Below, in pieces: positions 1 to 9,183 of a stretch of 64,000 nucleotides of DNA (position 1 is the first letter of the stretch; the number at the start of each line of letters is the position of its first letter). The notes beneath the pieces are model-generated. The model was not told the DNA's origin and made no database searches. It saw nothing but the letters and a program-made list of their open reading frames with translations. The stretch covers positions 220,397-284,396 of the forward strand of contig JAHBXB010000004.1 in NCBI GenBank assembly GCA_019636655.1, given 5' to 3'. A program made the translations under genes and the position numbers. This DNA is from Phycisphaeraceae bacterium. Lineage in GTDB: Bacteria > Planctomycetota > Phycisphaerae > Phycisphaerales > UBA1924.

Positions 1-1
1 G

Positions 2-1198
2 GTGCTCAACCACTGGTCGGGTGCTTCGGCGAAGGAGTACGCGGACGGGGTTTCGGCGCGGTTCGCGTCGATCGCGGGTCCGGCGGACCTGGACTCGCTC
101 GGTGCGCCGGTCGGGTACGGGTGGTACCGGATCAAGTTCCGCTCCTCGAGCCCGGGGAAGCGGCGGATCCTGTTCCCGGGCGCGGCGGACCGGCTGCACC
201 TGACGCTCGACGGCGAGATCGTCGGCGTGGTAGGGCACGGCCCGGGCGCGGTCCCGGATGTCTCCTTGTCGCTGAAGAAAGGGGAGCACACGCTGGTGGT
301 CCTGGCGGAGAACCTCGGACGGTTCTCAGGTGGTTTGCGGCTGGGGAGCCGCGTCGGGCTGTACGACCACCTGTGGGCGGTATCGCCGCTGAAGGCGGGG
401 GCGCCGAAGCTGGTGACGGGCGAACCGATCGAGCCGCTGGGGTCGTTCGTGCCGCTCTGGAATGTTCACCGCTCGGATGCGACGGACCCGATGCGGCCGA
501 CGTGGACGTTCCAGCACCGGTCGAAGGGTCCTGTGTTCGTGCGGATGGGCCCGATGCCGGTTCGCGGGGTGCTGGTGCTCAATGATGTGCCTCTCAAGCC
601 ATTCGACGAAGCAGGGCTCGGGGTGTACACGATTCCCGCCGAGTCGCTCTCTCGCGGCAACAACTCGCTGCAGCTGGCGCTGCTGGGTGGGCACGGCGTG
701 GCCGAAGCGAACCTGAAGCACGTGACCGAGGCGGTGGAGTTGTTTGATGGGGACGAGTGCCTGACGCTGCCGGACCCCAAGTCGCTGCCGAGCCGCGGCA
801 AGGGCAAGGGGGCGGTCAAGGACATCGGCCCCACCGGGACGGCCGAGTGGGCGTTTGCGAAGTGGGAGCCCCCGACGCGCGATGCGTACGAGCCGGGGAC
901 CAAGTCGCCGGGGAAGGGATCGCACCAGCCGAAGTGGTGGCGCTGCCCGTTCAATCCGGATGATTCGGCGCTGCCGCTGCTGCTTGATCTCACGGGAATG
1001 ACCAAGGGGCAGATCTACGTGAACGGTCAGCACCTCGGGCGGTACTTCGTGGCGGATCCGAACGGCAAGACGCTCGGGACACAGAGCGTGTACCACATCC
1101 CGCGGTCGATGCTGGGACGGACCGGGCCGAGCGAACTCATGCTGTTCGAGGAGCATGGGGCGGCGCCGACGAAGGTGAAGATTTCGGCGCCGGAGTGA
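2..1198 (+). CDS. GH35-like beta-galactosidase, C-terminal part (5' truncated by window)
   Basis: The open frame is already running at the window edge, so the true start lies upstream and only the C-terminal ~398 residues are visible. They look like the jelly-roll, carbohydrate-binding domains that follow the TIM barrel of family 35 glycosidases. The best signature is near the C-terminus: PKWWRCPF, then LLLDLTGMTKGQIYVNGQHL, a GRY, a YHIPRSML and a final LMLFEEHG, the order seen in GH35 beta-galactosidases. An earlier beta-rich domain (residues ~40-125) carries WYRIKFRS and a GLRLGSRVGLYDHLW stretch. The catalytic domain is not in view, so substrate cannot be judged. A GH2-type or other sugar-binding protein is less likely. 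Confidence 0.7.
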   Translation: MLNHWSGASAKEYADGVSARFASIAGPADLDSLGAPVGYGWYRIKFRSSSPGKRRILFPGAADRLHLTLDGEIVGVVGHGPGAVPDVSLSLKKGEHTLVVLAENLGRFSGGLRLGSRVGLYDHLWAVSPLKAGAPKLVTGEPIEPLGSFVPLWNVHRSDATDPMRPTWTFQHRSKGPVFVRMGPMPVRGVLVLNDVPLKPFDEAGLGVYTIPAESLSRGNNSLQLALLGGHGVAEANLKHVTEAVELFDGDECLTLPDPKSLPSRGKGKGAVKDIGPTGTAEWAFAKWEPPTRDAYEPGTKSPGKGSHQPKWWRCPFNPDDSALPLLLDLTGMTKGQIYVNGQHLGRYFVADPNGKTLGTQSVYHIPRSMLGRTGPSELMLFEEHGAAPTKVKISAPE

Positions 1199-1456
1199 CC
1201 GCGGACGGTCGCGATTGCTAACGCGAGCCGAAGTCAGCGGTTACATTCATCTCATGATTCGGATGCGGTACGGCTGCTGCTCTATTTGCAACTTTGGGCT
1301 TGCAGAACCATCGGCCGCGGGTAATTTGGGGGTGACGTCCCGCGCTGTATCGGACGTCGGCGTACCGGCGCGCCACGACGCGAAGCCATCAGAATGGTTC
1401 TTCAGGTCAGCGAGGCGACACGCCCCGGCGGCGTCGATTAACGCGGAGTGAGAGAG

Positions 1457-2137
1457 ATGAAGCGAGTAATGCTGTCGTGCGCGGCGGTGGTGGCTGTTGC
1501 GGCTGGTGCGGCCGTTGGCGATACCGTTGAGATGGTGCGCGTCGGCGAGGGGCTGGGGCGAACGTTGAAGTTGTATGGTTCGCAGGTCGGCAGTTCGTAC
1601 ACGTTCCTGGTGGGTCAGTTGACCCATGATTTCCGCAATGGAACGGGGGAAGGCGCGGGCCTGAACGGCATCCTGCCGGTATTCTGCACCGATCTGGAGC
1701 AGGAGTCGTCGTACAACTGGGAGACGTACGAGATCGTTCCGCTGATGGCGGCGCCGCTGCCGGGGCCGGCGATGGGGCCGCTCAAGGCGCAGGCGATCGC
1801 GGATATCTGGTACGGCGCGGCGGGGCAGCAGTTCACGTCGAACGAGTACGCGGCGGCGGTGCAGATGCTCATCTGGGACATCGTGTACGACTACAACGGC
1901 TCGGCCGCGAGCGTTGATGTGAACACGGGCACGGTGCTGTTCGCGGCGCCGGCCGATGTGGTGCTGGTCTTCGATACGCTGCGCGGGTTCATTGGGACCA
2001 ATACACCGATCGGCAACCTGCGCGGGCTGACGCACCCGGACTTCCAGGATCAGGTCATCATCGTGCCGGCGCCGGCGGCGGGCGCGATGCTGGCCGGCGG
2101 GATGCTGCTGGCGGGCGCGCGTCGGCGCCGTCGGTAG
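1457..2137 (+). CDS. exported protein with PEP-CTERM-type sorting tail
   Basis: A 226-residue protein. The ATG at 1457 is preferred over the in-frame GTG at 1448 because a GGAGTGAGAG ribosome site sits just upstream and the ATG gives a clean signal peptide (MKRVMLSCAAVVAVAAGAAV). The C-terminus is VPAPAAGAMLAGGMLLAGA followed by RRRRR-type basic residues: the tripartite layout (VPxP motif, hydrophobic helix, basic end) that exosortases process. The middle holds an FCTDLEQE segment with a single cysteine, seen in several PEP-CTERM proteins of unknown role. It is probably delivered to the cell surface or extracellular matrix. No catalytic domain is recognised, and no exosortase gene is in the window. 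Confidence 0.75.
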   Translation: MKRVMLSCAAVVAVAAGAAVGDTVEMVRVGEGLGRTLKLYGSQVGSSYTFLVGQLTHDFRNGTGEGAGLNGILPVFCTDLEQESSYNWETYEIVPLMAAPLPGPAMGPLKAQAIADIWYGAAGQQFTSNEYAAAVQMLIWDIVYDYNGSAASVDVNTGTVLFAAPADVVLVFDTLRGFIGTNTPIGNLRGLTHPDFQDQVIIVPAPAAGAMLAGGMLLAGARRRRR

Positions 2138-2178
2138 TCAATCCGGGCTGCTGGCTTGTTTGATGGTTTCGAAAGGAG

Positions 2179-3348
2179 CTACTGCTGCTGGGGCGCCTCG
2201 GCGTCCGACTGCAGAGCGTGCGCCTTGATCGCCTCGGAGAGTTTCTGGGCGATGCGGATCTGGCGGGCGGCGCCGACCTCGCCGGCGACCAACTCGTTGC
2301 CCGCTCGCTTGAGGTTCACCGGATCGGCGCCGGCGGCCCGGTTCTTATCGAGCTGGCTTTTCATGACCTCGATGTAGGCCTGGAGTTCGGCGAGTTCCTC
2401 TTCGGGGGTCATCGTCGGGAAAAAACCCTCGGCGTTGACGACCCCGTTGAACATGACCGCCCGCTGGGGGCCGCCGAGGAAGGCCTGCTGCTGGTTGATG
2501 TTCCAGCGGGCCATCGCGGCCTCTTCACTGATGACGGCACGCGGCTTGCCGCCGCTCTCCACAAGCGAACGGGGCGACTTTCCGGTGACCCGGTCGGCCA
2601 TCATCTGGGCCTGGCGGCTGCGGACAAGTGCGTCGGTCTCCCGCCAGTCTGCTGCTGTAATGCCGGAGCGGATCGGGGGCTCGGACCGGGTAAGCAGCCG
2701 GGAGGCCCGCAGGTTCCAGGCGCGAGGGATCGAACGGGCATCGACGCCGCCGCCCTCAAGATCGGCGTAGCGACCGAGGGGGATATCGAGAGCGAGACGA
2801 TCCTTGCCGCGGAGCACGACGACGCTGAGGACTTCGCCGGGCTCGTGGGCGATGATAAGGGCGCGGAGCAGCTCCCAGGCTTCGGGGCCGACGAGGCGAG
2901 CGCCATCGGCAGATTCGAGGATATCGCCTTCCTCGAGGAGGCGAGCGCAGGGGAAGTTCGGAACGGTCTGGTCGATGATAATGCGGTCGCGGAGGAGCCC
3001 GGTGAGGATGGGGCGGATACCCATGGCGCCGCGAGGCGATCGCTCGAAGCGGGTGCGGCCCGCGGAGATGAGGCGTTCGCGCTGTTCGGGGGAGAGAGAG
3101 GCTGCGTTGGCGAGGGTCGCCTCGATCATCGGGAGCGTGATGTCGGTGCTGGCGACGAGCTGGGCGCTGGCGTCCTGGCGGACCTGGTAGCTGGGATCGT
3201 CGAGGAGGGCGACGAGGCGGGGCATGGGGCCGTCGGCGGGGGAAGCGGCGACCGGGGAGGGCTGGCCCTGGGCGTGAGATGTCGTGACGGTGACGAAACC
3301 GAGTGCCGTGCCGAGGACGATGGCAAGGACAGGATGTTTCGCGCTCAT
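2179..3348 (-). CDS. exported PDZ-domain protein with HEAT-like N-terminal region
   Basis: The frame is open further upstream, but the ATG at 3348 is chosen because it begins a clear signal peptide (MSAKHPVLAIVLGTALGFV, cleavage near SHA-Q). The 389-residue product has a helical segment (PRLVALLDDPSYQVRQDASA) resembling one HEAT repeat. A PDZ-like module follows, with ARLLEEGDILESADGARL and a later VLSVVVLRGKDRL. The C-terminal half is charged, helical and unrecognised, with a segment ending in repeated Gln. No protease triad is visible, so this looks like a PDZ-only envelope protein rather than a DegP-type protease. It lies at the downstream end of a leftward run of genes. Function unknown. 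Confidence 0.6.
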   Translation of the reverse strand: MSAKHPVLAIVLGTALGFVTVTTSHAQGQPSPVAASPADGPMPRLVALLDDPSYQVRQDASAQLVASTDITLPMIEATLANAASLSPEQRERLISAGRTRFERSPRGAMGIRPILTGLLRDRIIIDQTVPNFPCARLLEEGDILESADGARLVGPEAWELLRALIIAHEPGEVLSVVVLRGKDRLALDIPLGRYADLEGGGVDARSIPRAWNLRASRLLTRSEPPIRSGITAADWRETDALVRSRQAQMMADRVTGKSPRSLVESGGKPRAVISEEAAMARWNINQQQAFLGGPQRAVMFNGVVNAEGFFPTMTPEEELAELQAYIEVMKSQLDKNRAAGADPVNLKRAGNELVAGEVGAARQIRIAQKLSEAIKAHALQSDAEAPQQQ

Positions 3349-3445
3349 GGTGACCACCGCCCTTACTGAACCGCGGTCCGTCGCGTTGTATTCACCCCGG
3401 CGAAGGGGCAGATGCCCGGCGCCATCGGCGGGCAAACGGGACCTC

Positions 3446-4525
3446 TCACGATAGCCCGGAGACGCGCCGGGCGTTGTCACGGAGCCAGACGGCCTTGCCC
3501 ATGACCATGGCGAGGAGGCCGGCCGGATCGAGCAGGTGCGAGCGTCCGAGCCCGCGTACGGCGGCGACGGCTTCGACGACCAGGGCCTCGATCATGAGCC
3601 AGGCGAGGGCATCGGACTCCGCCGCGCTCAGGGTTCTACCGGAACCGGCGGTCCAGCCATGCACAAAAGCGGACAATCTGGCTTCATCGGGCTGGACGGG
3701 CCATGCGTCGGGGGTGGAGGGGAGGGGGGGAGCGGGGGCCGGGGTGTCGGTCGAGGGCGGGGATTGTTCGCCGGCGCGGCGCATGGAGAACTGGAGGGCG
3801 CCGTTGGCGACATCGAGGATGGGCCAGGAGAGGCAGACGGTCTCGAGATCGACGACACCGGCGACGGTGTGGCCGCGGAAGACGAGGTTACCGGGGTGCC
3901 AGTCGGCGTGGATGACCTGCTCGGGCAGGGAGCGGATGCCGATGGCATCGGCCTTGGCGGCGGCGCGCTGGTACTCGTCGGCGAGGTCCTTGGCGAGGCG
4001 GCGGGCGACGCGGCCGGCATCGCGGGATTCGCACTCGCGGACGAGTCGGGCGCCGACGTCCTTGAGGGCGTGGTAGCCGCCGGTGTGGGTCTGGATGGTG
4101 GGGTGGAAGTCGGCCAGGAGGCGGTGGAAGACGCCGAGGATTCGGCCGGCTTCGAGGGTGGAGGTGACGGAGCGGTCGTAGCCGGCGCCGGGGACGACCT
4201 CGTAGACCTCGTAGACGCGGTCGCCGAGTTCGACCATGGAGCGGTTGCCGGCCCTGGTGCTGAGGAGGCGGGGGACGGGGAAGCCGGCGCGGGCGAGGAA
4301 GGTCTGGGTCTCGTGGCTGAGGGCGACGCGCCGGGCGTCGGTGCGGGCACCGGGCCCGCCGCGGCGCTTGAGGAGGAAGAGGCCCTGCGTGGTGCGGAGG
4401 ATGACCTTGGGGGTGTGCCTGGAGCCGCGGGAGAGGCGGCGGACTTCTTCGACGACGCCGAGGTCGTAATGGGAGCAGACGACGGCGGCCTCGCCGGCCG
4501 CGATGCGCTCGGAGCGGTTGGTCAT
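3446..4525 (-). CDS. aminoglycoside phosphotransferase (APH)-family kinase
   Basis: A 359-residue soluble protein with the APH/choline-kinase fold. The catalytic loop is HADWHPGNL (catalytic Asp and downstream Asn), followed by the metal-binding strand AGVVDLETV in place of the usual IDFE/D. The N-lobe carries the basic strand VILRTTQGLFLLKRRGG, which should hold the ATP-binding lysine. An insertion rich in Pro and Ala (SPPSTDTPAPAPPLPSTPDA) lies in the C-lobe. Substrates of this family range from antibiotics to homoserine, choline and sugars, and nothing here picks one. The gene starts 18 bp downstream of the yicC stop, so the two are probably co-transcribed. Housekeeping metabolism is more likely than resistance. 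Confidence 0.75.
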   Translation of the reverse strand: MTNRSERIAAGEAAVVCSHYDLGVVEEVRRLSRGSRHTPKVILRTTQGLFLLKRRGGPGARTDARRVALSHETQTFLARAGFPVPRLLSTRAGNRSMVELGDRVYEVYEVVPGAGYDRSVTSTLEAGRILGVFHRLLADFHPTIQTHTGGYHALKDVGARLVRECESRDAGRVARRLAKDLADEYQRAAAKADAIGIRSLPEQVIHADWHPGNLVFRGHTVAGVVDLETVCLSWPILDVANGALQFSMRRAGEQSPPSTDTPAPAPPLPSTPDAWPVQPDEARLSAFVHGWTAGSGRTLSAAESDALAWLMIEALVVEAVAAVRGLGRSHLLDPAGLLAMVMGKAVWLRDNARRVSGLS

Positions 4526-4543
4526 CGGCGCCGGCTCCGGGGG

Positions 4544-5458
4544 CTACTCGACGTTCTGGACCTGCTCTTTGATGCGGTCGATCTCGCCCTTGACCTCGAC
4601 GATGTGGCGGGAGATCTCGGAGTCGGCGCACTTGGAGGCGATGGTGTTGGCCTCGCGGAGCATTTCCTGGGAGAGGAAATCGAGGGTTCGGCCGACGGGC
4701 TTGCCGTCGTCGCGTTCGAGGAGCTGGGTGAACTGCTCGATGTGGCCGGAGAGGCGGGTGATCTCTTCGGTGATGTCGGTGCGTTCGGCGTAGACGGCGA
4801 TCTCGCGGACGACGTCGGCGGGCTCGACCTTGAGGCCGGCCTCGTTAATCATGGTGTCGATGCGGAGCTTGAGGCGGCGCTCGTATTCGAGGAGGGTATC
4901 GGGGGCGCGGGCGGAGATGTGCCGGAGGCGGTCGGCGATGGCGTCGCGGCGCTGGAGGAGGTCGGTGCGGAGGGCGGCGCCCTCGCGGCCGCGCATGGCG
5001 ATGAGGCGGTCGCAGGCCTGGGCGAGGAGCTTGGTGAGGGCCTGGCGGGCGCGTTCGAGTCGTTCTTCCTCGTTGGCCGGGGGGAGGAGGACGCCGGGGA
5101 GAGCGAGGAGCGGGCCGAGATCGACCTTGACCTGGCCGGACTGGACCTGGGGGAGGCGCTTGAGCTGTTCGATGTAGGCGCTCAGGGCCTTGTCGTTGAT
5201 GGTGTAGCCGGTCTCGCCGGAGGAATCGGAGCACTGGGCGGAGAGGAAGACGCTGCCGCGGCCGAGGCGGCGGCGGAGTTCGCTCTCGATCTCGGCCTCG
5301 AGGGCCTGGAACTGCTCGGGGAGGCGGATGATGGCCTTGAAGTACTTGCTGTTGAGGGAGCGGACTTCTATGAAGTAGTGGACGCCGCCGGGGGAACCCT
5401 GGGGGCCGGACCCAACGGTCATGGACGCGTCGCCGAACCCGGTCATGCTGCGGATCAC
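4544..5458 (-). CDS. yicC: YicC-family endoribonuclease
   Basis: 304 residues, the normal length of the family. It begins with the hallmark MIRSMTGFG and continues with a conserved YFIEVRSLNSKYFK segment. The C-terminal half (YERRLKLRIDTMINEAGL, then AERTDITEEITRLSGHIEQF and LDFLSQEMLREANTIASKC) matches the conserved catalytic region, rich in Glu and ending near the C-terminus. YicC proteins are cytoplasmic RNases linked to stationary-phase RNA turnover in E. coli. The start at 5458 is fixed by the conserved N-terminus. It leads directly into the APH-type kinase downstream. Confidence 0.92.
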   Translation of the reverse strand: MIRSMTGFGDASMTVGSGPQGSPGGVHYFIEVRSLNSKYFKAIIRLPEQFQALEAEIESELRRRLGRGSVFLSAQCSDSSGETGYTINDKALSAYIEQLKRLPQVQSGQVKVDLGPLLALPGVLLPPANEEERLERARQALTKLLAQACDRLIAMRGREGAALRTDLLQRRDAIADRLRHISARAPDTLLEYERRLKLRIDTMINEAGLKVEPADVVREIAVYAERTDITEEITRLSGHIEQFTQLLERDDGKPVGRTLDFLSQEMLREANTIASKCADSEISRHIVEVKGEIDRIKEQVQNVE

Positions 5459-5540
5459 GCGCGGCTCCTTGTGCGCCGGCCGGTGATGCGGTCGGGATCA
5501 GGATGATGGATTGTTGTACCTGATGCAGGGAAGGGACGCA

Positions 5541-6044
5541 TCAGTGGCCCTGCGGGGTGTCGCCGGCGCCGGGCGCGCGGTTGGGCGCGGGCTCTTCGGG
5601 CTGCGGCTCGGGCTGGGGCTGAGGATCGGCGGGCGGGGTGGCTGGAGGAGGGGAGGTGGAGGGGGGAGTGGTGGAAGGAGCGCTCACCGGCGGGGTGGAG
5701 TCGGGGGTTGAGCCGGTGGGGGCGGGGGCCGGGGTTTCGGCGGGGGTGGCAACCGCGGGCTGCTCGGCGGCGAAGCCGGGGCGGATCATGTAGTTGAGGG
5801 CGATGGCGGCGAGGAGCCAGAGGACGAAGATGAGGATGGAGGCGACGGTGAGGGCGTCGCCGGTCTTGGCGCCGAAGGCGGTCTGACCGGAGCCGGCACC
5901 GGAGCCGAAGGCGCCGGAGAGCCCGCCGCCCTGTGGGCGCTGGATGAGGACGACGAGGATCATCAGGACGCTCAGGAGCAGGAACGCCAGGGTGGCGATC
6001 ACGGTCCAGATGAGTCCCCAGTTGGCGGCGAGGGTCATGAACAT
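5541..6044 (-). CDS. secG: preprotein translocase subunit SecG with long Pro/Ala-rich tail
   Basis: SecG is the small, non-essential partner of SecYE in the inner-membrane export channel. Two membrane helices flank the conserved loop, whose VVLIQRPQGGGLSGAFGSG is diagnostic; the second helix is SILIFVLWLLAAIALNYMI. The chosen ATG at 6044 has GGAG about ten bases upstream; an earlier ATG at 6086 has no such site. The protein is 167 residues, longer than most SecG, because of an ~80-residue tail after the second helix made almost wholly of Pro, Ala, Thr and Ser. It sits just downstream of tpiA, a common bacterial arrangement. Confidence 0.9.
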   Translation of the reverse strand: MFMTLAANWGLIWTVIATLAFLLLSVLMILVVLIQRPQGGGLSGAFGSGAGSGQTAFGAKTGDALTVASILIFVLWLLAAIALNYMIRPGFAAEQPAVATPAETPAPAPTGSTPDSTPPVSAPSTTPPSTSPPPATPPADPQPQPEPQPEEPAPNRAPGAGDTPQGH

Positions 6045-6170
6045 CCGTCGGTAGCTCCAGGAGCGTTCGGAGGGCCTCCCGATCATGGCCCTAATGGGTG
6101 AGAGGGAGCCGGGGCGAAGTCTAGCCCTGGGGTTGTTGTGTTTCGTGCCGGGGCATTTTCTGCGGTGAAG

Positions 6171-6938
6171 TTACGACCCGCAGGCGCGGACGATCTGGGC
6201 GAACTCGTCGGCCTTGAGGGAGGCGCCGCCGACGAGGGCACCGTCGATGTCGGGCATGGCCATGAGGTCGCGGGCGTTGGAGGCCTTGACGGAGCCGCCG
6301 TACTGGATGCGGGTGGCGTCGGCGATCGGGGCACCGAAAAGGGTGCGGAGCAGGGCGCGGATCTTGTGGTGGGCGTCCTGAGCGTCGTCGGGGGTGGCGT
6401 TCTTGCCGGTGCCTATGGCCCAGACGGGCTCGTAGGCGATGACGAGGCGGGAGAGGTGGTCGGTGGGGACGCCGGCGAGGGCGGCGGTGAGCTGGGCGGC
6501 GTTGATCGAATCGGTCTCGCCGCGTTCGCGCTGGTTGAGGGTCTCGCCGATGCAGAGGACGCAGGTGAGGCCCTTGGCGAGGACGGCGAGGGTCTTGGCG
6601 TTGACGATGTCGTCGGACTCGCCGATGACGTGGCGTCGCTCGCTGTGCCCGGTGAGGACGGCGCGGACGCCGCAATCGATGAGCATGTCGACGCTGACCT
6701 CGCCGGTGAAGGCGCCGTTGGGGGAGAAGAAGGCGTCCTGGGCGCCGAGGAGGACGGGGCTGGCCGCGTCGCCGATGACGCCGGCGACGGGGAGGAGGTA
6801 GGGGAAGGGCGGGAAGAGGTGGACCTGGGTTGGGGAGTCGCGCAGGGCCTCGCAGACGGCACGGGAGAGATCCTTCGCCGCGGCGAGGTTGGTGTTCATC
6901 TTCCAGTTGCCGCCGACGACTTTGTGTCGCTGGGCCAC
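6171..6938 (-). CDS. tpiA: triosephosphate isomerase
   Basis: Interconverts glyceraldehyde-3-phosphate and dihydroxyacetone phosphate in glycolysis; cytoplasmic homodimer. The 255-residue length is typical. Active-site residues are all present: N11 and K13 in GGNWKMN, H98 in TGHSERR, and E170 in AYEPVWAIGTG. The phosphate-binding IQYGGSVK and a GALVGGASLK C-terminus follow. The start is the GTG at 6938, placed after a GGAGG ribosome site that overlaps the stop of the upstream Bax-inhibitor-like gene. Longer upstream extensions of the frame are non-coding. The two genes are therefore probably translationally linked, with secG next downstream. Confidence 0.96.
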   Translation of the reverse strand: MAQRHKVVGGNWKMNTNLAAAKDLSRAVCEALRDSPTQVHLFPPFPYLLPVAGVIGDAASPVLLGAQDAFFSPNGAFTGEVSVDMLIDCGVRAVLTGHSERRHVIGESDDIVNAKTLAVLAKGLTCVLCIGETLNQRERGETDSINAAQLTAALAGVPTDHLSRLVIAYEPVWAIGTGKNATPDDAQDAHHKIRALLRTLFGAPIADATRIQYGGSVKASNARDLMAMPDIDGALVGGASLKADEFAQIVRACGS

Positions 6939-6940
6939 GA

Positions 6941-7750
6941 CTACCTCCGGTCCTGGAGGAGGGCGAGGAGGCGGAGCAGGGAGATATAGAGCCAGACGAG
7001 GGTGACGAGGATGGCGAACCCGCCGTACCACTCGAAGTAGCGCGGCGCGCCGTTGCGGGCGCCAACGGCGACAAGGTCGAAGTCGAGGACGAGGTTGGCG
7101 GAGGCAAGGACGACGATGAACGCGGCGATGCCGATGCCCAGGGGGCCCGAGCTCCAGAGGGAGGGGAAGTTGATGCCGAAGAGGCTCAGGAGCATGGTGC
7201 CGACGAAGAACAGGCACACACCGCCGGTGGCGGCTATCACCCCGGTGCGGAAGAGGCGGCCGGGCCTGTAGAGGCCGGTGGCGTAAACCACCAGGAGGGC
7301 GGCGGCGATGCCGAAGGTGAGCAGGGCGCTCTGGAAGACGATGCCGGTTCCGGTGAGCGTTGACCATCCACGCTGGACGGAGAGAGAGGCGTAGAGCGCG
7401 GAGATGGCGCCGACGAAGACCCCCTCGGCGATGGCGTACACCGGTGCGATGTACGGGGAGGATTGGGGCTTGAACACGATGACGAGCGAAAGACCAAGGC
7501 CGATCAACATGCCGCCCCATAACGAGGGGCTCAGCATGGCGGGGTTCTTGTCGATAAGAGTCCAGGCGCCGACCGCTGCCACGATGCAGAGAAGCAGGAG
7601 GACCCCGGTTGCTCTGGCCGTCCCGGCGACGGTCATCGTGTTCGGACGGGCGGCGGCGGGGGCGACGGCCTGGGAACCCATAAAGGAGTCCCAGGTCGCG
7701 GGCTTGGCGAAGACATCGGATCGCAGGGCGGGATTGTTGGTTCTGAACAT
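6941..7750 (-). CDS. Bax inhibitor-1/YccA-family membrane protein
   Basis: 269 residues with about seven hydrophobic helices, the layout of the BI-1 (UPF0005) family of inner-membrane proteins. Family features include the loop PYIAPVYAIAEGVFVGAISA after the second helix and, near the end, the acidic-residue-bearing helix LVLDFDLVAVGARNGAPRYF followed by YGGFAILVTLVWLYISLLRL. These acidic residues form the proposed pH/Ca2+ sensor of the family. The start at 7750 is supported by AGGA just upstream. The N-terminus (~60 residues) is soluble. The stop lies three bases before the tpiA start codon. The bacterial role is poorly known; calcium leak or stress protection is the usual proposal. Confidence 0.88.
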   Translation of the reverse strand: MFRTNNPALRSDVFAKPATWDSFMGSQAVAPAAARPNTMTVAGTARATGVLLLLCIVAAVGAWTLIDKNPAMLSPSLWGGMLIGLGLSLVIVFKPQSSPYIAPVYAIAEGVFVGAISALYASLSVQRGWSTLTGTGIVFQSALLTFGIAAALLVVYATGLYRPGRLFRTGVIAATGGVCLFFVGTMLLSLFGINFPSLWSSGPLGIGIAAFIVVLASANLVLDFDLVAVGARNGAPRYFEWYGGFAILVTLVWLYISLLRLLALLQDRR

Positions 7751-7873
7751 GGGTGTTCCTGGGTGAGAAGGCCGGTGCTGGTGAGGTCTTAATTCGGCCA
7801 GAAGAGTGTACCGGGACCAGCGAGGGGCCGGCAGGGTTTCGGTAGACTGCGGCCCCAATCAACGGGTTGTCGG

Positions 7874-9172
7874 ATGCACCTGCTCGCCACTACGAATCAC
7901 GAGTCCGCGACGCTCTTCCTGCTGCAGGCGGCGGTGATCCTGCTGGCGTGCCGGGTGGTGGGTTTCGCAGCGCGGTGGCTGGGGCAGCCGCAGGTGGTCG
8001 GCGAGATGATTGCGGGGGTGGTGCTCGGGCCGTCGCTGCTCGGGGCGGTGGCGCCCGGAGCGTTCTCGGCGCTGTTCCCGCCGGAGGGGATGCGGCTGGT
8101 CTACGTGGTGGCGCAGGTGGGGCTGTCGCTGTACATGTTCCTGATCGGGCTGGAGTTCAACATCGGGCTGATCGCTGGGCGGTGGCGGAGCGCGGCGGCG
8201 GTCTCGATCTCGGGGATCGCGGCGCCGTTCCTGCTGGGCGGGGTGATGGCGCTGGCACTGTACCGGAACGAGGCGCTGTTCGCGCCGCAGATCCGTGTGT
8301 GGGAGGCGGTGCTGTTCATGGGTGCGGCGATGTCGATCACCGCGTTTCCGATGCTGGCGCGGATCCTGTACGAGCGCGGGCTGTCGGGGACGCCGCTGGG
8401 GACGCTGGCGCTCGCCGCGGGATCGTCGGACGATGCGGCGGCGTGGTGCCTGCTGGCGATCGTGCTGGCGAGTTTCGGGGGGAGCGCGGGGGCGGCGGCG
8501 CTGACGATCGGCGGGGGCGTGGCGTATGCGGTGGTGTGCATTGCCGCGGCGAGGCCGGCGCTCCGGGGTCTGGGGCTGCGGGCGGAGCGGGACGGGGATG
8601 TGCGGGCGTGGATGCTGGCGCTGGTGCTCGCGATGGTGATGCTGGTGAGCTGGTTCGCGGACGCCATCGGGATCTACTCGGTCTTCGGGGCGTTCATACT
8701 CGGGGTGGCGATGCCGCGGGGCGTGTTCGCGGATCGGGTGACGCGGTACGTGGAGCCGCTGACGACGACGCTGCTGCTGCCGATGTTCTTCGTGTACTCG
8801 GGGCTGAACACGCGGATCGGGCTGGTGGACACGCCGGCGATGTGGGGGGTGGCGGCGCTGGTGCTGGTGATGGCGTGCGCGGGGAAGGGGCTGGCGTGCT
8901 GGGGGGCGGCGCGGCTGTGCGGGGTGCCGGGGCGGGAGGCGATGGCGATCGGGGCGCTGATGAACGCGCGGGGGCTGATGGAGTTGATCCTGCTTAACAT
9001 CGCTTACGAGCGGGGCCTGATCACGCAGGGGCTGTTCAGCGTCATGGTGATCATGGCGATCGTGACGACACTGATGGCGACACCGGTGTTCGAGCTGGTG
9101 TACGGGCGGCATCAGCGGAAGAGCGGGCGGCTGCCCGCCGCGGGCGTGGATGTGCCGGCGATCGGCGGCTGA
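7874..9172 (+). CDS. cation:proton antiporter, CPA2 family
   Basis: 432 residues and about 12-13 membrane helices. Family landmarks are the early GQPQVVGEMIAGVVLGPSLL loop (KefB/NapA-type), the helix ITAFPMLARIL and a paired-acid SSDDAAAWCLL helix, which carries the ion-binding Asp pair expected of electrogenic CPA2 antiporters. Later come FILGVAMPRG and the GRE, GALMNARGLMELILL helices. It probably exchanges Na+ or K+ for protons at the inner membrane. There is no C-terminal RCK/TrkA nucleotide-binding domain, so it is the short form. It is separated by 11 bp from the halogenase-like gene and is probably co-transcribed with it. Confidence 0.88.
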   Translation: MHLLATTNHESATLFLLQAAVILLACRVVGFAARWLGQPQVVGEMIAGVVLGPSLLGAVAPGAFSALFPPEGMRLVYVVAQVGLSLYMFLIGLEFNIGLIAGRWRSAAAVSISGIAAPFLLGGVMALALYRNEALFAPQIRVWEAVLFMGAAMSITAFPMLARILYERGLSGTPLGTLALAAGSSDDAAAWCLLAIVLASFGGSAGAAALTIGGGVAYAVVCIAAARPALRGLGLRAERDGDVRAWMLALVLAMVMLVSWFADAIGIYSVFGAFILGVAMPRGVFADRVTRYVEPLTTTLLLPMFFVYSGLNTRIGLVDTPAMWGVAALVLVMACAGKGLACWGAARLCGVPGREAMAIGALMNARGLMELILLNIAYERGLITQGLFSVMVIMAIVTTLMATPVFELVYGRHQRKSGRLPAAGVDVPAIGG

Positions 9173-9183
9173 GGGAGAAGCGG

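Noticed and set aside
3536..5506. Long rightward open frame of about 656 codons
   Set aside because: It lies antisense to the APH-type kinase and yicC and is made of Gly, Ala, Asp and Glu runs, the typical mirror of a high-GC gene.
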